A stretch of 64,000 bases of DNA, from contig NZ_JAAAWP010000003.1 of the NCBI RefSeq assembly GCF_010500915.1, forward strand, positions 248,001-312,000. The letters run 5' to 3'. Origin of the DNA: Alteromonas hispanica. Its GTDB lineage: Bacteria > Pseudomonadota > Gammaproteobacteria > Enterobacterales > Alteromonadaceae. A model generated the notes under the pieces. The model was not told where the DNA came from. It did not search any database and saw only the letters and a list, made by a program, of their open reading frames with translations. Position numbers and translations under genes: made by a program. Below, piece by piece: positions 9,714 to 19,120 of this stretch (position 1 is its first letter; the number at the start of each line of letters is the position of its first letter).

Positions 9714-10923
9714 CTTTCTTTCCTTCCTTTAGCTTTTGATCTTCAGCATTCTTCTCAATGGGTTTGGGCTGTTGCAATGGTTCTGTGGTTATTTGGTCGC
9801 CCAAGACGGGTGTTGAATTGCCATCGTTCTTCAAAGTAGGTAATTGCTCGGGCGTGTTTTGCTGCCCTATTTGAATATTGTTAGCGCTCAGGTCTAGTTC
9901 ATCATGCTCGTTGTTTAAGTTGGCCGGCAGCAACAGTGATTCAAGTTCACTGCTGGCTTCTCTGCTATTGATTTCATCCGGTAGTGTGTGAGTTTGACTG
10001 CTTGATACTGACGTAGGTGTATTTTCTTCTTTCGGCTTAAGTATGAACGTAAAAAGTAGGTACGCGATTAAAAGCGCGATTAATATACCGAGAACGCCCG
10101 CCGCGATGTTTTTAGCTTTACTAATTTTGTGTTGAGTCGCAGCGCCAACCGCTTTCATTTTTCTGGTCTTGGCTGCTTTAGGTCTCGCTATTGCGCTTTC
10201 ATCGGCATCGATCAGAATCACTGTGATATTATCTGAACCACCATTCTCATTTGCTTTTGATATGAGTGTTGATACAGCTGTTTCGAGCGAATCAGTTGCT
10301 TTGAGAATCTCAAAAATCTCTGCATCTGACACTTCGCCCGTTAAACCGTCGCTGCACAATAAGAGTTTTTCGTCTTTATAAAGTTGCAGCTTTATTTCAT
10401 CAACAGTGACACTTTCAAGAGATTCAGTGCCTAAACACTGGGTGATAATATTCTTTTCAGGATGAAGCTCGGCTTCTTCTTGTGTAATTGCGCCGCTATC
10501 CAACAAATGCTGAACGAAGGAGTGATCTTTGGTGACTTGAATAAGTTCGGTTGGTGAATAAAGGTAAGCCCGGCTGTCACCCACCCAGCTGATTGTTAGC
10601 TGGGCCCTGTCTGCTGTAGCTAAAACAGCGGTTGTACCCATGCCTTTGACACCAACACCTTTTTCAGGTGCACTTTTAATCGCTTCATGGGCAGCTTGGA
10701 TCGCGTTTGAGGGTAGGGTGCCAGCTTTAATAAGGCGTGGGATCTCATCACTGGCGATTTCACTAGCAATTTCGCCTGATTCATGACCTCCCATGCCATC
10801 CGCGACAAGCCAGATGCCGGCTTCTGAGTCACAAACAAAGCTATCTTCGTTGTGATCTCGAACCATTCCAACAGACGTTTTTCCTATCGCCTTATACGTT
10901 AAGGCGGGCTCTCCACTGCTCAA
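9694..10923 (-). CDS. PP2C-family Ser/Thr phosphatase with membrane anchor
   Basis: The 409-aa protein has a full PP2C domain at residues 8-240. Metal-binding motifs are present: RDHNED (22-27), ADGMGGH (41-47), GDSRAY (115-120), SDGLTGEV (191-198) and GGSDN (228-232). A transmembrane helix at 272-295 is followed by a hydrophilic Pro/Glu/Asn-rich tail of about 110 residues, probably periplasmic. It should reverse phosphorylation by the three kinases of the cluster. It overlaps the downstream FHA gene by 20 bp. Confidence 0.93.
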   Translation of the reverse strand: MSSGEPALTYKAIGKTSVGMVRDHNEDSFVCDSEAGIWLVADGMGGHESGEIASEIASDEIPRLIKAGTLPSNAIQAAHEAIKSAPEKGVGVKGMGTTAVLATADRAQLTISWVGDSRAYLYSPTELIQVTKDHSFVQHLLDSGAITQEEAELHPEKNIITQCLGTESLESVTVDEIKLQLYKDEKLLLCSDGLTGEVSDAEIFEILKATDSLETAVSTLISKANENGGSDNITVILIDADESAIARPKAAKTRKMKAVGAATQHKISKAKNIAAGVLGILIALLIAYLLFTFILKPKEENTPTSVSSSQTHTLPDEINSREASSELESLLLPANLNNEHDELDLSANNIQIGQQNTPEQLPTLKNDGNSTPVLGDQITTEPLQQPKPIEKNAEDQKLKEGKKDANTPK

Positions 10924-10934
10924 CAGGACGTTCC

Positions 10935-11438
10935 TTATTTTTTAATTATTTTAGTTTCCCCTGTGGTCACTGTATCGCCACGTTTTAACCGTTTTGATAC
11001 GACTTCAACACCATTAAGAAAAGTTCCATTTTTACTCTTTAAATCTAATACCCACCAATGTAAGTCATCAAAAACAAAGAGTAAATGTTTACGAGAAACC
11101 TGCTTATCATCAATCACAATGTCATTTGATTTATCTCTTCCAACCAAAATTCGTTGTTGGTGAGTTTCAACTTCAAATTCATTATCTTGGCAATTGATAA
11201 TCCAAGTTTCCGATTCTGTACTTAAAGCAGTTTTTTCATCTCTTAATGTCACTAAAAGATGCTGCTTAATATTCGCTGCTCTATTTTTTATCTGTGTTGG
11301 TTCATCTAATAACTGCCTTACATATTCCTGCCAAGAAATACCTAGAGCATCTGAGCGGCGGTCAACCTCTTCCCAAAACGCTGGCTCTAAAGCAAGAGAG
11401 GTTACTGACGAGCCAATACGCAAACTTCTATGAGACAT
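10935..11438 (-). CDS. Ribbon-helix-helix (RHH_4-like) plus FHA protein
   Basis: From the ATG at 11438 the protein is 167 aa. The N-terminal 50 residues (RSLRIGSSVTSLALEPAFW...) match the RHH_4 ribbon-helix-helix family. The C-terminal 100 residues are an FHA domain with ILVGRDKSNDIVI, SRKHLLF and SKNGTFLNG. An ATG at 11450 and a TTG at 11459 are alternative starts, and none has a clear ribosome site. RHH proteins usually bind DNA, so this may be the transcriptional output of the phosphosignalling cascade. That is inference, because RHH_4 proteins are not well characterised. It is the only soluble FHA protein of the cluster. Confidence 0.8.
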   Translation of the reverse strand: MSHRSLRIGSSVTSLALEPAFWEEVDRRSDALGISWQEYVRQLLDEPTQIKNRAANIKQHLLVTLRDEKTALSTESETWIINCQDNEFEVETHQQRILVGRDKSNDIVIDDKQVSRKHLLFVFDDLHWWVLDLKSKNGTFLNGVEVVSKRLKRGDTVTTGETKIIKK

Positions 11439-11483
11439 AGGATAGACCATAATATACAATGTAGCAATATATTAATACAATAA

Positions 11484-11834
11484 TCAGAGTGCCAGTGCAA
11501 TTGCACCTATAGCAATTAAAGACTGAATGATGAGCCAACTGTTAAATGCTGTTTTTTTAACATCAAGTTTTTTGGTCGTTATTTTTTCTACTTCTCCAAT
11601 AGGAAGAACAACTAACTTTCCATTTTGTTCTACCTTCATAGTTGTTTTACTTAAACTTATAACTTTTACATCTTCAAATTTGCGCCCATCGATAGTCTCA
11701 AAGGAGATTTGACTCCCTTCCTGAACCTGACCTATTTTTAAAGATTGCTGGGCTGTTTCTGTTCCGATATTTTTGGTTGTAGAACAACCAGAAATAACAC
11801 ACGCAAAAATCAAGATAAAAACTATATTTCTCAT
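11484..11834 (-). CDS. Small lipoprotein with C-terminal hydrophobic helix
   Basis: The ATG at 11834 is preferred over the upstream in-frame start because AAAGGAAAG lies just before it. The 116-aa product begins with a lipoprotein signal and lipobox VISGC (Cys17). A short beta-rich domain follows (SFETIDGRKFEDVKVISLS...), and the C-terminus is a hydrophobic helix (about residues 92-116). The domain resembles small SH3/Sm-like folds, but I do not recognise a family. It sits between the second FGE-kinase and the RHH-FHA gene, so a role in that envelope pathway is likely. Confidence 0.65.
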   Translation of the reverse strand: MRNIVFILIFACVISGCSTTKNIGTETAQQSLKIGQVQEGSQISFETIDGRKFEDVKVISLSKTTMKVEQNGKLVVLPIGEVEKITTKKLDVKKTAFNSWLIIQSLIAIGAIALAL

Positions 11835-11859
11835 AACACTTTCCTTTTTATTTACTTTA

Positions 11860-14208
11860 TCAATCATTATCTGAAGCTAGTCTAAAACCTATTGTTGAAC
11901 TTTTAAGATTTACTGATATTCCATTTCGAAAACTTAACGAAATCCCTCTCTTTGAGCTACCATACGAACCTCCTCTGACAACAACTTTTTTGCATTGATC
12001 AACAACTCGTTTTGCTACAGACCAATCACTTAAATCATTTTTCCAACAACTACTTGTCCATTCCCAAACATTTCCCTGCATGTCAAACAGCCCCCATGTA
12101 TTAGGCGCAAAACTCTTAACCGGTGCAGGCTGTAAATTATCCCATTTGCTTCCGCATTCAGAACAATTCGCTTTATCTTCTGAAAATTCTTTGCCCCAGC
12201 CAAACTTCCATTTACTCCCGGCTCTTGCTGCATACTCCCACTGCGCCTCGGTCGGCAAATAAAAATTACGGCGAGTCACCTTTCTTAACCATGGAATATA
12301 TTGTTCAACGATATCAGAGTAATTGACATTAACTACAGGGTTTTCATTAAGACCCCATCCTTCATCACTAGGTCTCTGATAACAACCCCTAGCCTGAACA
12401 CATAGATCCCACATCGAAAAGGTAACCTCAGACTCCATCAATTTAAATGAGTCGATAGATATATTTATTCTTGGTTTTTCACTCTCATTGCATGCCATGT
12501 CGCCATCGCTACAACCCATAGCGAAATTACCGGCAGGAATATCAATTAGCTTGCCGACATAGCGCTCATAATTGTTATAAGCATACTCCGCATCACTAAG
12601 CATTTGCTCTAATTGACGTTTACCTTGGAAATCACTACTTATTTTATTAGCTTCATTCAAGTATTCTTTTGCCAAAACAAACTGATTCCTTGCTATCGCT
12701 TGTTCAACCTTGCGTTGATAATTTTTTATCTGCCGCTCTTGCTCCCTTTTACGTTTTTCATCTGCGGCTTTTTTTAACAGTCTTTCATAAGATTGCTGTT
12801 CTTGAACTAATGTATCATTCAGACCAGATGATCGACTATAACCAGGCTGTATTTCATTAATGGTAGTTATGTAACCCTTAGCTTTATCAAATTCATTTTT
12901 TGAAATAGCACTTATTGTTAGCGTTCGCAGTTTGCTTAGTAACTCATCTTTCAACGCTGTGGCCGACTTGTTATCTGGTTCTAATACTTGAATTTGAATT
13001 ATCTTGTCCAACGCATTGTTGCCTTCTGGCCTAGTCAATCGAAGCGCTGTAATATCTGCTTCCGCTGCTTTAGCGAGTTCATCTAATTTTCGGCTAATAG
13101 CCAACTCAGCAAGACGAGCTCGAGCCAATTCAGCCTCGCTTTTGGGCGACGAAATAGGTTGGCTGGATGCGACATTAGTCTGACTTACAATTGGTGTTTG
13201 TGCTTGTTGACTGGATGGTGATGAATATCCCTTTGAGCTGATGTTTTGCTGATAGATATAAACCCCTGCCACCAGTAAGGTAGCTATCAACGCACCGCCA
13301 ATACCCCACTTTAGCCCTTGATGGTTTGATGATGGGTGGTGAGTATACGCCCCCTGAACAATACGGGTCTTTTGGCTTGCTCTTAAAGTTTGGCCTTGTA
13401 ATAACTTATCAACATCCTGAATCAGACCTCGAGCATTCTGATAACGGTTGGCTTTGTTTTTAGCTAAGCAATTATCTAATAGTCCTTGGTACTGATTAAG
13501 ATATTGTGGCAGCTTTGGTAGAGGGTTTTGGATATGCATGATACCCACCGCCATGGTGTTATCACCTTGATAAGGGACCTGGCCGGTCAGCATCTCAAAT
13601 AACATGATACCTAAGGCATAAATATCACTACGACCATCTAAATCACTTTCTCCTTTGGCTTGCTCCGGGCTCATGTAATGCGGCGTACCAATACTCATCC
13701 CCGTGCCCGTCATCTTGGTGCCGGAATTAATCGCTTTGGCGATACCTAAGTCGGTCAGTATGGGGCGGTCCGATTCATCGAACAGAATGTTCTCTGGTTT
13801 GATGTCTCTGTGCACTAAGCCTTTGTCGTGGGCATAGCCAAGGGCTTCTGCAATGGCTTTGATGGTGGATAAACTTTGCTCTGCGGTAAGGCCTTGTTCA
13901 ATGCGTTGTTTTAAATCACCGCCGGGTAGCAGCGCCATGGTGTAATAATGATAAGTAAATCCCTCAACTTGCGCTTCACCGACATCATAAACAGGAATGA
14001 TATTAGGATGGCTCAACGCCGCGCTGGCTTGGACTTCTTTTTGAAAGCGGTGAATGCGTTCGGCGTCTCTTGCAAATTCAGGAGGCAAGACTTTTAGGGC
14101 GACATCGCGACCCATCACAGAATCGGTTGCCAAATACACATCCGCCATACCGCCTGCACCCAGCTTCTTGCCGATTACGTATTTCCCTATTTGAGTCCCT
14201 GTCTGCAT
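11860..14208 (-). CDS. Ser/Thr kinase with extracytoplasmic FGE/SUMF1-type C-type-lectin domain (copy 2)
   Basis: The 782-aa protein has an intact Hanks kinase domain at residues 8-272 (LGAGGMADVY, Lys39, HRD 133-135, DLG 153-155, GTPHYMSPEQ). A transmembrane helix lies at 302-319, a helical coiled region at 355-550, and an FGE-sulfatase/SUMF1 domain at 554-782 (IPAGNFAMG...YLPTEAQWEYAAR...WGLFDMQGNVWEWT...VVRGGSY...GFRLA). The FGE fold should lie in the periplasm and could bind a ligand; the catalytic chemistry of true FGE is not implied. It is a close paralogue of the kinase at 19680-22034 in its kinase half. Its C-terminal DNA does not match the template repeat at 19411-19529. Confidence 0.92.
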   Translation of the reverse strand: MQTGTQIGKYVIGKKLGAGGMADVYLATDSVMGRDVALKVLPPEFARDAERIHRFQKEVQASAALSHPNIIPVYDVGEAQVEGFTYHYYTMALLPGGDLKQRIEQGLTAEQSLSTIKAIAEALGYAHDKGLVHRDIKPENILFDESDRPILTDLGIAKAINSGTKMTGTGMSIGTPHYMSPEQAKGESDLDGRSDIYALGIMLFEMLTGQVPYQGDNTMAVGIMHIQNPLPKLPQYLNQYQGLLDNCLAKNKANRYQNARGLIQDVDKLLQGQTLRASQKTRIVQGAYTHHPSSNHQGLKWGIGGALIATLLVAGVYIYQQNISSKGYSSPSSQQAQTPIVSQTNVASSQPISSPKSEAELARARLAELAISRKLDELAKAAEADITALRLTRPEGNNALDKIIQIQVLEPDNKSATALKDELLSKLRTLTISAISKNEFDKAKGYITTINEIQPGYSRSSGLNDTLVQEQQSYERLLKKAADEKRKREQERQIKNYQRKVEQAIARNQFVLAKEYLNEANKISSDFQGKRQLEQMLSDAEYAYNNYERYVGKLIDIPAGNFAMGCSDGDMACNESEKPRINISIDSFKLMESEVTFSMWDLCVQARGCYQRPSDEGWGLNENPVVNVNYSDIVEQYIPWLRKVTRRNFYLPTEAQWEYAARAGSKWKFGWGKEFSEDKANCSECGSKWDNLQPAPVKSFAPNTWGLFDMQGNVWEWTSSCWKNDLSDWSVAKRVVDQCKKVVVRGGSYGSSKRGISLSFRNGISVNLKSSTIGFRLASDND

Positions 14209-14217
14209 GCTATTTCC

Positions 14218-15861
14218 CTATTTACCAGATGAACTTTGTGTATAGGGGCTTCTACCATATTTGTTGTCACTCAATTGACCTTTCAAACAACCGAGTTCCA
14301 CGAGTAGATAAAGACTAATAACCAAGTTCACTAAACCAAAAGCTGGTTGGTTTGTTGCTAAAATCAAAAATGTGGTTATGTACGGCACAAATATCAGTAA
14401 AGTTAACCAGCCTGTTCTGCCTCGGTCGTGTAACCGTTTCGTGTATATCGCAGACGTAAAAAAAAGAGCCAACAATGATAGTCCGATGTAACCGATGTTA
14501 AATACCGGAGAAAGAGAGGCAAATTGCATTGTTCTTGCTAGTTGCATTGCTTGCATCCCTGTTTCAAGGTCTCCATAAACCATTGCGGCCAATAGAAACT
14601 GAGCCAAAAGAAAAACAACTAATAGTGACAATATGGACGCCCAAAACTTCGAGCGTTTAATCCTGCCGTCATATGACGTCAAAAGCCATTTTAACCCTTT
14701 TTGTCCAGAATCATTTAATTCACTGCTGTGATTTTGTTCTTGCTTACTTTGTAGTGGTGGTGGCGGTGGCGGTGCATCCGTGCTTGGTTTGAAATTTGTA
14801 TTTACGGCTGGTTGCTGAACATTGGTTTTATTCCGATCATATAGTTCATTCGAAACAATTTCGTCAATTGGCTTATTTACTTTGTCAGCTGTTCCAGAAT
14901 TTGCGCTGATGTCGCTTTTATTTTTTGATTCGGTACTTTGTGTAGGTTGTTTAGTTGATGACTCTACTTTGCTTACTTCGTCATTAGGTATGGTCTGCTT
15001 TTCATTACCGATGCCAGTATTAGAAGCTTTTATATCAACAGGAAAAATCTTTTCTGATTGAACCAAAACTTTTGGTTTAGTGGCTTCACGCTCTTCGACT
15101 TGTGCATCTTTAATTTCTGTTAATGCAGCGCTAGGGGCTTCTTCAGAGCTTTCTGTTACAAATTGTCTTACACTCGTTTTTGCAATGGATTCTTGCGTTT
15201 TTGGGTGGGAAGGCAAGTTGGCGGTATAAGTCACTTCGTCAAATGAAACAATGTCGCCGTCATAAATGCTCGTTTTGCTTTGGCTAATATGCTGCCCATT
15301 TACGAAAGTACCGTTGGTTGAGTCAGCATCATAAATCTTAATGCCATTCTCGCTCACAATGAACCCAGCATGACTACCGGATATCATAGTATCATTGAGC
15401 ACAATATCGTTTTCGGTTGAACGACCAACAGTGATGTCGCGAACAAGTTCAATGACTTCTGGCCCTTGTCCTTTTTTTAAAATCAGTTGCCCAAATGATT
15501 TTCGTGGATTGGAATTAGTCTTTACTGGCTCTTGAACAACATCAAGCAACTGCGTCTTATTGCTGCTTGACGCATTAGGATCTATCAACTGAAAATGTTG
15601 ATTTCCAAATGAGACGGTGTCGGTAGGATTCACGACCGTTTTACCAGACAATGGCTGACCGTTTACTAACGTTCCATTTGATGAGCCTAAGTCGACAATA
15701 GTGCAGATACTATTTTCATTAAATATCGCTGCGTGGAATCCCGACACGGTTGGGTCGTTTAAAACAAGATCATTACTCTGCTCTCTACCAATATTGATTC
15801 GACCACTGGTAACATCAAATATGTTGGTGTCTTGTCCGACTTGTTTTAATTGCAGTTTCAT
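14218..15861 (-). CDS. Double-FHA protein with C-terminal DUF805 membrane domain
   Basis: The 547-aa protein has FHA1 at about residues 1-92 (INIGREQSNDLVL, SGFHAAIF, SSNGTLVNG) and FHA2 at about 125-212 (ITVGRSTENDIVL, SGSHAGF, STNGTFVNG). They are joined by a linker containing NKTQ (101-104). Residues 215-390 are low-complexity, Ser/Thr/Lys-rich with a poly-Pro run. The C-terminus (about 395-540) is a DUF805 membrane domain with the hallmarks YDGRIKRSKFW and KRLHDRGRTGW and about four helices. The FHA-DUF805 arrangement suggests a membrane docking platform for phosphorylated partners. It lies 9 bp upstream of the copy-2 kinase gene. Confidence 0.87.
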   Translation of the reverse strand: MKLQLKQVGQDTNIFDVTSGRINIGREQSNDLVLNDPTVSGFHAAIFNENSICTIVDLGSSNGTLVNGQPLSGKTVVNPTDTVSFGNQHFQLIDPNASSSNKTQLLDVVQEPVKTNSNPRKSFGQLILKKGQGPEVIELVRDITVGRSTENDIVLNDTMISGSHAGFIVSENGIKIYDADSTNGTFVNGQHISQSKTSIYDGDIVSFDEVTYTANLPSHPKTQESIAKTSVRQFVTESSEEAPSAALTEIKDAQVEEREATKPKVLVQSEKIFPVDIKASNTGIGNEKQTIPNDEVSKVESSTKQPTQSTESKNKSDISANSGTADKVNKPIDEIVSNELYDRNKTNVQQPAVNTNFKPSTDAPPPPPPLQSKQEQNHSSELNDSGQKGLKWLLTSYDGRIKRSKFWASILSLLVVFLLAQFLLAAMVYGDLETGMQAMQLARTMQFASLSPVFNIGYIGLSLLALFFTSAIYTKRLHDRGRTGWLTLLIFVPYITTFLILATNQPAFGLVNLVISLYLLVELGCLKGQLSDNKYGRSPYTQSSSGK

Positions 15862-15939
15862 TACACATCCAGTTGCTTAGCTACACGTAGTCTCTTCTAC
15901 ACCATTGCTGGGGGTGTAGCACAATATTAATACATTAAA

Positions 15940-16989
15940 TCATAAACGGTGGAACATCAACTGTGCATTTCCTACTACTATCCATTCGTCTGGCTCTAGA
16001 GTTCCTTGCACTTTTTTCTCTCTACCTAAATACCAGGTACCATTTGTGCTGTTGAGGTCTCGAAAAATAAGTTGGTCTTCACACCTTTCTATGTGGCAAT
16101 GGTGGCGAGACAAATCTTGATCCTGCAACACAATGCTATTTGCCTCATCTCTGCCCACTGAAACTGGCCCATCATCACTCAGTGGCAGTGTTTTAACCCA
16201 CTGTTGAGCGATATATAAAGACAAACCATAGTCAGGCTCACTTTGTCGATTGTTCGATGGTATATCCTGATTAACGTCTGACTTTGTTTGGTTAGTGTGA
16301 TTTGGTGATTGTCGTGATGCCTGAGCTTTATCACTCGAAAATAAAGAAAACCCTCGATGTAATAAAATGTATTGACCGGCTATTCCAGATACCACCAATA
16401 TCAAATAAACGGCTAGATCGTTAGATGCCGTGTTGACTACCATACCCATCTCGCTACTATGCCAAAAAGTTTTTGCTAAACGTCCAAAATACGAGAAGAA
16501 GGACGGCAGCATAATAAGTCTGTTGCTTGTTTCTGATAGGTTTCCCATATTGATAATGGATACCAGCAACAAAACTGCACCTGAGAAGGAAGTAAACACG
16601 ACGACCATAAACTTGTAAGCAACAAGCATAAGCGTACCGAAGACAAGTCCTGTAATCACCATTGCAAGTGGTTCGGTTAATTGCATCGCTAATGCAGCGA
16701 ATAGGCCAATTGAAAATCCTATTGCAAAGACAATGAAGTGATGAATTGCGAGGGCTAGTCCGCCTCCTAAAAAGAACCCACCTATTCCCCATAACCAAGC
16801 CAAGTCGCCAGAAACGGCTGCACCTATCAGGGTCATTACTAATGCGCCCCAAAATGCGCCTATTAAATAAATGGCAGCTTTGTGCAACCAAAAGCCAAAG
16901 TAGGTTATTGCCAAGCCAGCAAATAGTGTCAGGAGCACTATTGCCAAGTTAGCAAAGTTCAATGAGTCTACAATGGGTATGTCATTCAT
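15940..16989 (-). CDS. Polytopic membrane protein with C-terminal FHA domain
   Basis: The 349-aa protein has about seven hydrophobic helices in residues 10-210, rich in Gly/Ala and resembling TMEM198/DUF4203-type membrane domains (for example WGIGGFFLGGGLALAI). After a polar linker, an FHA domain occupies about residues 270-345 (VSVGRDEANSIVL, LSRHHCHI, STNGTWYLG). The membrane part has no assigned function; it could be a channel or simply an anchor. It begins 9 bp after the upstream lipase-VWA gene and belongs to the same transcription unit. Confidence 0.82.
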   Translation of the reverse strand: MNDIPIVDSLNFANLAIVLLTLFAGLAITYFGFWLHKAAIYLIGAFWGALVMTLIGAAVSGDLAWLWGIGGFFLGGGLALAIHHFIVFAIGFSIGLFAALAMQLTEPLAMVITGLVFGTLMLVAYKFMVVVFTSFSGAVLLLVSIINMGNLSETSNRLIMLPSFFSYFGRLAKTFWHSSEMGMVVNTASNDLAVYLILVVSGIAGQYILLHRGFSLFSSDKAQASRQSPNHTNQTKSDVNQDIPSNNRQSEPDYGLSLYIAQQWVKTLPLSDDGPVSVGRDEANSIVLQDQDLSRHHCHIERCEDQLIFRDLNSTNGTWYLGREKKVQGTLEPDEWIVVGNAQLMFHRL

Positions 16990-16998
16990 AATTTTTAC

Positions 16999-19089
16999 CT
17001 AACGATTGCGAGGAATAAATGGTTGTATCTCGCTGCGCTTTTTAACCGAATTACCCGGCGCGTTGACCTGTAAAGTTTTCCTTATGCTGCGTTGGATTTG
17101 CTCGCCCAACTTATTTTGTCCCATAAAAGTTAGCTGTATCTGGTAGTTACCCTGTTGACTGGGAGAAAAAGACCAAAGAGAAGGCTGCTGTTCATTGGCA
17201 AATAGTTGACTTTGATAACTCGGTGTTTCATCTATCTGTTTTTTCGTTCCGTCTGGCCTGATGATGTAACCGGCGACTTTCTGCCAATCTATGCGATCGC
17301 TATCATCTACCATTATTTCGTATCGGCCTCCCTCTTCAGGCACAGTTACGTTGTCTGAGATTTTGAGTACTTGAAGTGATTCATGCGTAAAAACGCGAGT
17401 GGTTGCTATTTCAGGTTGCGGTAATTCAACACCGACAAGCTGGATCTGCCAAAGGCCTGACTCGGGATTTTCGATTCGGATCATGTCGTATGTTTTCTCT
17501 TCAATTCCGAATTTTCCCTTAGCAGCATCGTCTATAGTGTACCTGCGTCCAGAAGGTGAAGTAACGGACAAATCAATATCGCTTCCTCCCCAACTGTTAG
17601 AAAAGTAGACTGACTTTAAGCCTGACTCTAGAGATACCGTATAGTTTTGGATTTGGCCTTGACTGATCAGATCATTTATAACTAATAAATCTTGCTGATC
17701 GGTGGCTTGCCCGAATAGATTATGAATAACTCGACTTAATTGCTCAGCATTCGCAGCGTATTCATAATTACCGCCTGTATGCGCTGCCAAGCGACTGAGC
17801 GTACTTTGGTCCGCTTGATTCGACAATGCAATCGTATGGATTGGCACATGGGTAGGAATATGGTCTTTGATACTCGTCGAATTCAACTTGTTATCTCGAC
17901 CATCACTCAATAGCAAAAATTGACTATTACTGCTGACTAGTTGGTTCATCGCTAAAGTAATCGCGGAGACAATATCAGTACCGCCGTTTGAATCAATGCG
18001 CTTAGCCGCATTTAACAGTTTTTGCCTGTTAGAACTGCCCCATTTACCTACACGAACCGGTGTACTTAGCACTCGGCTATCTGAGTCGAATTCAACAATG
18101 CCAATGTTAGCGCTATCAGGAGCAGCATTAACCAGTGACTCTAAAGCCTGTACTCTCAGATCCTTTGGATCTGTTTTTTGCATGCTGCTAGAGCTGTCTA
18201 TCATGACAATGACGTCCATTCCTTTGTCTAAGGAGTGTGTATCAGAGTTGGCATAATTGGCTATGGTATTTCGTAAATTTTGAATGTTGTGAACATCTAG
18301 TAGAAAACGCGCCATAGCTTTGGAGTTTTTGCGAATGTCATTCCATTTAATTACCGACATTGTGTCGGTAATCTTGAGCAACATATTATCTTCTACTGAA
18401 TACTCTCCAAGGGTTAACGGTACGGTAATTTTGTCACCTCGTTGAGGAACAAGCCGAAACACCAAATCCTCCGCTTCCACATCTTTTTGCTCATTTAAGG
18501 TCGCAATTCCATTGCTAACAACCAATGTTATAGATGGTAAGTATGGTCCTTTTCTGGTTGCCACACCTGTTAATGATAGTCCAAGAGAATTAAATACAGT
18601 TGCAGGCACATTGATATGGCTGGCCGTAAATTGCGCCAGTGCTCCGCCAAGTGAATGTCCAGTAATATGAGATACTTGATATTCTTTTTGTATTAGGTGC
18701 GCAAAATCTAAAGAAGAGTCAAATTGGTCCTGAATAATAATACTGGCTATTGAGCGCTTGTCTGCGACTAATGATAGAGCATTGTTTATCCAGTCTTCCC
18801 AAGAGGTCGTTCCCTCAAACACTATGACAACTTCTCCAGTGCGAATGTGCTTATAAGCTCTGGCGTAAAACCCATTACCGAGTGGGTCCTCTTCAATCAT
18901 TTCCCAAGTAGAAAAGCTGGCATCAACATAAACTTTATAGGCAAGGTCTGCATATGGGAGTATTTGTTTGGCTTGTTGCGCCGTAAGCTCTTGAGCACGA
19001 AGATTAAAGACAACTAAACAAAACGCTACAAAAATGAATGAAACTAAGCAACGCGCTTTTTGAAATAGAAGTGTTCGTTTAATGAGCAT
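16999..19089 (-). CDS. Secreted class 3 lipase fused to a von Willebrand factor A domain
   Basis: The 696-aa protein begins with a signal peptide or N-terminal membrane helix (residues 12-32). An alpha/beta-hydrolase of the lipase class 3 type covers about residues 40-190, with nucleophile motif GHSLGGA (Ser146). A VWA domain starts near residue 295 with the metal-site motif DSSSSM and ends near 465. The C-terminal 230 residues are beta-rich (GGSDIDLSVTSPSGRRY), as in VWA proteins. The combination implies a periplasmic lipid or ester hydrolase with a protein-binding module. It could be the effector of the cassette by attacking membrane lipids; that is inference. It starts just downstream of the truncated avd stub. 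Confidence 0.85.
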   Translation of the reverse strand: MLIKRTLLFQKARCLVSFIFVAFCLVVFNLRAQELTAQQAKQILPYADLAYKVYVDASFSTWEMIEEDPLGNGFYARAYKHIRTGEVVIVFEGTTSWEDWINNALSLVADKRSIASIIIQDQFDSSLDFAHLIQKEYQVSHITGHSLGGALAQFTASHINVPATVFNSLGLSLTGVATRKGPYLPSITLVVSNGIATLNEQKDVEAEDLVFRLVPQRGDKITVPLTLGEYSVEDNMLLKITDTMSVIKWNDIRKNSKAMARFLLDVHNIQNLRNTIANYANSDTHSLDKGMDVIVMIDSSSSMQKTDPKDLRVQALESLVNAAPDSANIGIVEFDSDSRVLSTPVRVGKWGSSNRQKLLNAAKRIDSNGGTDIVSAITLAMNQLVSSNSQFLLLSDGRDNKLNSTSIKDHIPTHVPIHTIALSNQADQSTLSRLAAHTGGNYEYAANAEQLSRVIHNLFGQATDQQDLLVINDLISQGQIQNYTVSLESGLKSVYFSNSWGGSDIDLSVTSPSGRRYTIDDAAKGKFGIEEKTYDMIRIENPESGLWQIQLVGVELPQPEIATTRVFTHESLQVLKISDNVTVPEEGGRYEIMVDDSDRIDWQKVAGYIIRPDGTKKQIDETPSYQSQLFANEQQPSLWSFSPSQQGNYQIQLTFMGQNKLGEQIQRSIRKTLQVNAPGNSVKKRSEIQPFIPRNR

Positions 19090-19120
19090 GAGTTACATTA
19101 CCTTTGAAACACAAAATGAT

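Noticed and set aside
11860..11990. The end of the second kinase-FGE gene as another variable repeat of the same template.
   Set aside because: At DNA level it shares too little with 19411-19529, and the differences are not adenine-biased; only the protein motifs agree.
16457..16891. A 144-codon minus-strand frame inside the polytopic FHA gene.
   Set aside because: It is a shadow of the real gene in another frame, rich in Arg/Cys/Tyr with no domain or ribosome site.
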